Source: Porticoccaceae bacterium (GTDB taxonomy: Bacteria; Pseudomonadota; Gammaproteobacteria; Pseudomonadales; Porticoccaceae). Taken from it: 44,821 nt of DNA. The translations under genes were made by a program, and so were the position numbers. The first letter of the stretch is position 1, and each line of letters begins with the position of its first letter. Below the pieces are notes generated by a model. The model worked only from the letters and a program-made list of their open reading frames with translations. It did not search any database and had not been told where the DNA came from. This document shows, piece by piece, positions 41,657 through 44,821 of the stretch. Location: positions 101,783 through 146,603 of the forward strand of contig NVXH01000005.1 of the NCBI GenBank assembly GCA_002746985.1. Direction: 5' to 3'.

Positions 41657-42633
41657 GAGGTTGTTATTTCCCGGTCGTCTACTTTCTGACCAAATATGGT
41701 GCCAGAAGAAAATAATTCGGCACGTGATTTGAGTAGCTCTACTGCGGGCAGTCGTTTTTTTCCGGGCAATTGAAGCGCCGTAATTAGCAGGCCTCCTTCG
41801 CCAGTATTGACTCGAATACCACTGGTGCCGGCTTCGATAATGGTTCCTGGTACGTTAAATGTAGTGTCTGTGCATCCCACGCTAGGTTCAGCTTGCCAGA
41901 TACGAATACGTTCATTGTTGAGTGTTGTATAGGTCACAGGGAACGGATTAAACGCTCGAATTTTTCGGCATAGGATGTCGGCAGATAACTCCCAGTCCAG
42001 AAGCGCCTCCTGCTTGCTAATTTTTGGGGCATAGTTGCTCTGTGTATCATCTTGTTTTTCTGCAACGGCCTTGCCCTGTGCAATTTTTTGTAGGGTTACT
42101 AATAAGGCTGGGGGTCCAATAATGGCCAGTTTGTCATGTAAGGAGCCACCCGTATCATGATCATCGATGGTGCAGCGGATGGTATGAAGCATATCGCCAG
42201 TGTCCAAGCCTACATCCATTTGCATAATGGTAATGCCACTTTCATTGTCGCCAGCCTCAATAGCTCGCTGTATTGGTGCGGCACCACGCCAGCGCGGTAA
42301 TAATGATGCATGCACATTGATACAGCCATATTTGGGTGTATCCAGAATGGCTGGTGGTAATAACAGCCCATAGGCAACCACAACCATAATGTCAGCCTTT
42401 AGCTGGGCTAAAATTTGCTGTTGTTCGGGGTCTTTGAGGCCCAGAGGTTGGTGGATGGTTAACCCCTGGCTTTTTGCTAATACTTTTACGGGGCTGGGTG
42501 TCAATTTTTTACCACGGCCTGCCGGGCGGTCTGGTTGAGTATAAACGGCAACAATTTCGTGATCGCCGCTGTCTAGCAATGCTTGCAGGTGTTGAGCTGC
42601 AAATTCAGGGGTACCGGCAAATACAATACGCAA
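41653..42633 (-). CDS. fmt: Methionyl-tRNA formyltransferase
   Basis: Adds the formyl group to initiator Met-tRNA using 10-formyl-THF. The 326-aa protein begins MRIVFAGTPEFAAQHLQALL. It has the catalytic/folate motif around HASLLPRWRGAAPIQRAI (about 109-126) and DVGLDTGDM, with the tRNA-binding C-terminal barrel after about residue 205. It overlaps rsmB by 4 bp and follows def by 36 bp in the usual def-fmt-rsmB order. Confidence 0.97.
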   Translation of the reverse strand: MRIVFAGTPEFAAQHLQALLDSGDHEIVAVYTQPDRPAGRGKKLTPSPVKVLAKSQGLTIHQPLGLKDPEQQQILAQLKADIMVVVAYGLLLPPAILDTPKYGCINVHASLLPRWRGAAPIQRAIEAGDNESGITIMQMDVGLDTGDMLHTIRCTIDDHDTGGSLHDKLAIIGPPALLVTLQKIAQGKAVAEKQDDTQSNYAPKISKQEALLDWELSADILCRKIRAFNPFPVTYTTLNNERIRIWQAEPSVGCTDTTFNVPGTIIEAGTSGIRVNTGEGGLLITALQLPGKKRLPAVELLKSRAELFSSGTIFGQKVDDREITTS

Positions 42634-42669
42634 TGGGGTGTTCCTTTTAGCAATAAGTGATAACCGGCG

Positions 42670-43185
42670 CTAGGATGGATTATCTTGTTGGCGTTGAAGT
42701 TTTTCCAGTTTCTTTTTGATTCGCTCCCGCTTGAAAGCCGAGAGGTAATCTACAAACAACTTGCCATTCAGGTGGTCAATTTCGTGCTGGATACACACGG
42801 CCATCAAACCATCAGGCTCCATTTCAAAGGTTTTTCCGTCTTTATCTAGCGCTTTAAGTCTAATATGTTCAGGTCGATCGACAGTTTCGTAAAATCCCGG
42901 AACAGACAGGCAGCCTTCTTGATTTGAGCATGTCGCATCATCGAGCACTTCAACTTCAGGATTTATGAAGATCTGGGGTTCATTGGCGTCTTCTGATAAA
43001 TCCATTACCACAATACGCTGGTGTACATTTACCTGTGTCGCCGCAAGGCCAATACCTGGGGCGTTATACATGGTTTCCAGCATGTCATTAATTAGTGTGC
43101 GAATACGGTTATCTACGTCAACAACAGGTTTAGCGATTGTCCGTAGACGGGGGTCGGGAAATTCAAGAATATTCAGTAATGACAT
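42670..43185 (-). CDS. def: Peptide deformylase
   Basis: Metal-dependent hydrolase that removes N-terminal formyl from nascent proteins. I start at ATG 43185, giving 171 aa and [20 protein letters not shown], the family N-terminus. The frame stays open to 43290, but that adds 35 residues with no family match. The three active-site motifs are GIGLAATQ (44-51), EGCLS (90-94, metal ligand Cys92) and HEIDH (134-138). It is divergent from the LysM gene and begins the def-fmt-rsmB unit. Confidence 0.96.
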   Translation of the reverse strand: MSLLNILEFPDPRLRTIAKPVVDVDNRIRTLINDMLETMYNAPGIGLAATQVNVHQRIVVMDLSEDANEPQIFINPEVEVLDDATCSNQEGCLSVPGFYETVDRPEHIRLKALDKDGKTFEMEPDGLMAVCIQHEIDHLNGKLFVDYLSAFKRERIKKKLEKLQRQQDNPS

Positions 43186-43320
43186 CTGTTTGTGACGGGT
43201 TTCTAGTAATCTGGTGTAAACCACTGCTAACATGGTGTTATTAGAGAGGTTATTAGGCAATAATACCTCGAGTGAGAAGTATACACACAATCGGGATACA
43301 GCACACAGGACGGCCGGAAA

Positions 43321-44355
43321 ATGAAAAAAATCCTAAAAATGAAAAAAACATTATTGGGAGTAGTAGCCGCTTGCACGTTTGCAGTCATAGCCTTTGCAGC
43401 AGAAGCTCCTTTTAATGAAAACATTCCCGATAAGTATACGGTTAAGACCGGTGATACGCTTTGGGATATTTCCGATTTCTTCCTGCGGGATCCCTGGTTA
43501 TGGCCAGAAATTTGGTACGTTAACCCTCAGATTAAAAACCCGCATCTAATTTATCCCGGTGATATGATTTCTCTGGTATATATTGATGGGCGTCCTCGTT
43601 TGACGTTGGAGCGTAGCAGGAATGTGAAGCTTTCGCCGGGGGTGAAGGTATTACCCCATGCAGCAGCTATTCCGGCCCTACCATTGGATATTGTTAATAA
43701 TTTCCTGTCTCGCAACCGTATAGTGACGCAAGAAGAAATTGATGCGGCCCCCTATGTTGTTGCCGGTTATGAGAAGCGCCTGCTGTCAGGCGTCAACGAT
43801 ACGTTTTATGCCCGAGGCCAGTTTGATGAAACCCCTTCGTATGGTTTGTATCGCATAGGAAAACCTTATGTTGATCCTGAAACAAAGGAAGAGCTTGGTA
43901 TCCGAGCTCAGGATGTGGGCTCAGCCAAACTTAAAACTGTAGATGGTGATATAGGGACATTGTTGGCGACCCGCGTTATTGAAGAAATACGAATAGGTGA
44001 ACGCTTATTGCCCCATGAAGAGCGTCGACTGGAGTCCGTTTTCTATCCCGATTCTCCAGATAGCGCGATTAAAGGTATCATTTTGGCGGTAGAGGGCGGC
44101 CTTTCCCAGGTGGGGCATCTGGATGTGGTTGCCATTAACCAAGGTGAGCGTGAGGGTCTTAAACAAGGTGATGTTTTGGCTATCTTCAAAAGAGGCGAAA
44201 CTGTTACAGATAAAATTGCTAAGGAAAAGATTACATTACCGAATGAACGGGCAGGTTTATTGATGGTTTTTCGAACGTTTGAGAAGATGAGTTATGGCCT
44301 AATACTTAATGCAGAAAGACCTCTCGCGGTGAATGATATTGTGGAAAATCCTTAA
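43321..44355 (+). CDS. LysM-domain exported protein
   Basis: A 344-aa protein with an N-terminal signal peptide ([20 protein letters not shown]) and one LysM peptidoglycan-binding domain at about 38-90 ([20 protein letters not shown], then [20 protein letters not shown]). The remainder, from about residue 95, is a conserved domain of unknown function found in the Pseudomonas PA0020-type proteins that sit beside dprA. A later in-frame ATG at 43339 would shorten the signal peptide but still leave a usable one. It is divergent from def and likely associates with the cell wall. Confidence 0.88.
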   Translation: MKKILKMKKTLLGVVAACTFAVIAFAAEAPFNENIPDKYTVKTGDTLWDISDFFLRDPWLWPEIWYVNPQIKNPHLIYPGDMISLVYIDGRPRLTLERSRNVKLSPGVKVLPHAAAIPALPLDIVNNFLSRNRIVTQEEIDAAPYVVAGYEKRLLSGVNDTFYARGQFDETPSYGLYRIGKPYVDPETKEELGIRAQDVGSAKLKTVDGDIGTLLATRVIEEIRIGERLLPHEERRLESVFYPDSPDSAIKGIILAVEGGLSQVGHLDVVAINQGEREGLKQGDVLAIFKRGETVTDKIAKEKITLPNERAGLLMVFRTFEKMSYGLILNAERPLAVNDIVENP

Positions 44356-44401
44356 TAGGTCATTTTGTAAAATGAGGCATTGACCGTTAAGAGAGCAATA
44401 G

Positions 44402-44428
44402 AAACGCTGACAGTTGTCGGCGTTTTTT
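44402..44428 (+). terminator. Intrinsic terminator after the LysM gene
   Basis: AAACGCTGA (44402-44410) pairs with TCGGCGTTT (44417-44425, one G-U) around a six-base loop and continues into a run of T. It lies 46 bp after the LysM stop and 47 bp before dprA. Confidence 0.82.
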
Positions 44429-44474
44429 ATGGGTGGGTATTAATCAATCAATAGTTATTACAGGGAGTAATAAT

Positions 44475-44821
44475 ATGGACAAGGAGTCCTTGGCAGCATT
44501 GACGTTGTATTTTCATAAAGACTTTTCACCATCTGATGTCATTAAGTTGTATCGTAAGACGGGTTCTTTATCCGGAATTTTTGCAATAGAGCCTGAGTTC
44601 TTCGAGTCTCTGCCCAAAAGGGTTCAGGTAAGCTTTAATAAACTTGAACAGCAGCGGCCTAAGTTAGAAGCACAGGCCGCTGTTGTTTTAAATTGGTGTC
44701 AGGATCATAGGGTTTACCCCCTAAGTATTACCGACTCTTCCTATCCGGCTCTTTTAAAAGAGATATCTGTGCCACCCTCCCTACTGTTTGTTCGAGGCAG
44801 CATTGAAAAACTTTGTTTGCC
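44475..44821 (+). CDS. dprA: DNA processing protein DprA (Smf), 5' part
   Basis: The frame opens at ATG 44475 (GGGAGTAA ribosome site) and runs off the right edge. The first 115 residues begin MDKESLAALTLYFHKDFSPS and include the conserved DSSYPALLKEISVPPSLLFV and RGSIE that lead into the Rossmann fold of DprA, which loads RecA on incoming ssDNA in transformation. Position after the LysM gene and the def-fmt-rsmB-trkA block matches Pseudomonas. The catalytic-fold portion is outside the window, so integrity cannot be judged. Confidence 0.9.
   Translation, partial: MDKESLAALTLYFHKDFSPSDVIKLYRKTGSLSGIFAIEPEFFESLPKRVQVSFNKLEQQRPKLEAQAAVVLNWCQDHRVYPLSITDSSYPALLKEISVPPSLLFVRGSIEKLCL

Noticed and set aside
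43246-43269. Imperfect dyad GAGGTTATT...AATAATACCTC between def and the LysM gene
   Set aside because: A bulge is needed to pair the arms, there is no T-run, and it fits no known site; not strong enough to call.

Overview
This 44.8 kb window is the chromosomal replication-origin neighbourhood of a gammaproteobacterium. Gene content and order (gyrB-recF-dnaN-dnaA, rpmH-rnpA-yidD-yidC-mnmE, mnmG-rsmG-parA-parB-atp operon-glmU-glmS, trkA-rsmB-fmt-def-LysM-dprA) resemble Pseudomonas and marine Cellvibrionales-type bacteria. The moderate, AT-leaning base composition, two-subunit GlyRS, parS sequence type and lack of GATC in the origin fit that group rather than enterics or vibrios. Genus cannot be settled from the sequence alone.

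Layout. (1) 1-4287, plus strand: 3' end of glyQ, then glyS, gmhB, a PlsC-type acyltransferase and a 56-aa charged ORF. A bidirectional terminator separates them from gyrB. (2) 4364-10519, minus strand: gyrB, recF, dnaN, dnaA; recF carries two perfect 16-bp parS palindromes inside its coding sequence. (3) 10520-10919: a 400-bp non-coding gap with two perfect DnaA boxes and hairpins. (4) 10920-14845, minus strand: mnmE, yidC, yidD, rnpA, rpmH (rpmH is only 44 codons). (5) 14846-15416: the probable oriC, with at least four perfect and several near-perfect DnaA boxes, followed by an extremely AT-rich tract. (6) 15417-30243, plus strand: mnmG, rsmG, parA, parB, the complete atpIBEFHAGDC operon, glmU, glmS. 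(7) 30275-31129, minus strand: a HexR-like RpiR regulator with a perfect 17-bp palindrome upstream, divergent from uvrD. (8) 33522-36917, plus strand: an orphan TRAP-type binding lipoprotein and an AT-rich cluster of five small genes (GFA-fold protein, DUF2798, two unknown membrane proteins, an exported DJ-1/PfpI protein). (9) 36957-43185, minus strand: TPR protein, trkH, trkA, rsmB, fmt, def. (10) 43321-44821, plus strand: a LysM protein and the 5' part of dprA.

Logic. Genes flanking oriC point away from it on both sides, so gyrB to rpmH and mnmG to glmS are all co-directional with replication. DnaA, DnaN, GyrB and RecF serve replication. ParA/ParB with the parS sites in recF serve origin segregation. 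The rpmH-to-mnmE block handles ribosome, tRNA and membrane-protein biogenesis. The ATP synthase and GlmU/GlmS supply energy and UDP-GlcNAc.

Most of the window is conserved housekeeping sequence and I see no convincing new defence or mobile system. The points most worth a second look are the apparent inversion of the rpmH-mnmE block relative to the Pseudomonas order, the two DnaA-box regions it leaves at its edges, the parS sites read as protein in recF, the dyad around the atp -10 element, the HexR-type operator, and the AT-rich small-gene cluster at 34.7-36.9 kb.
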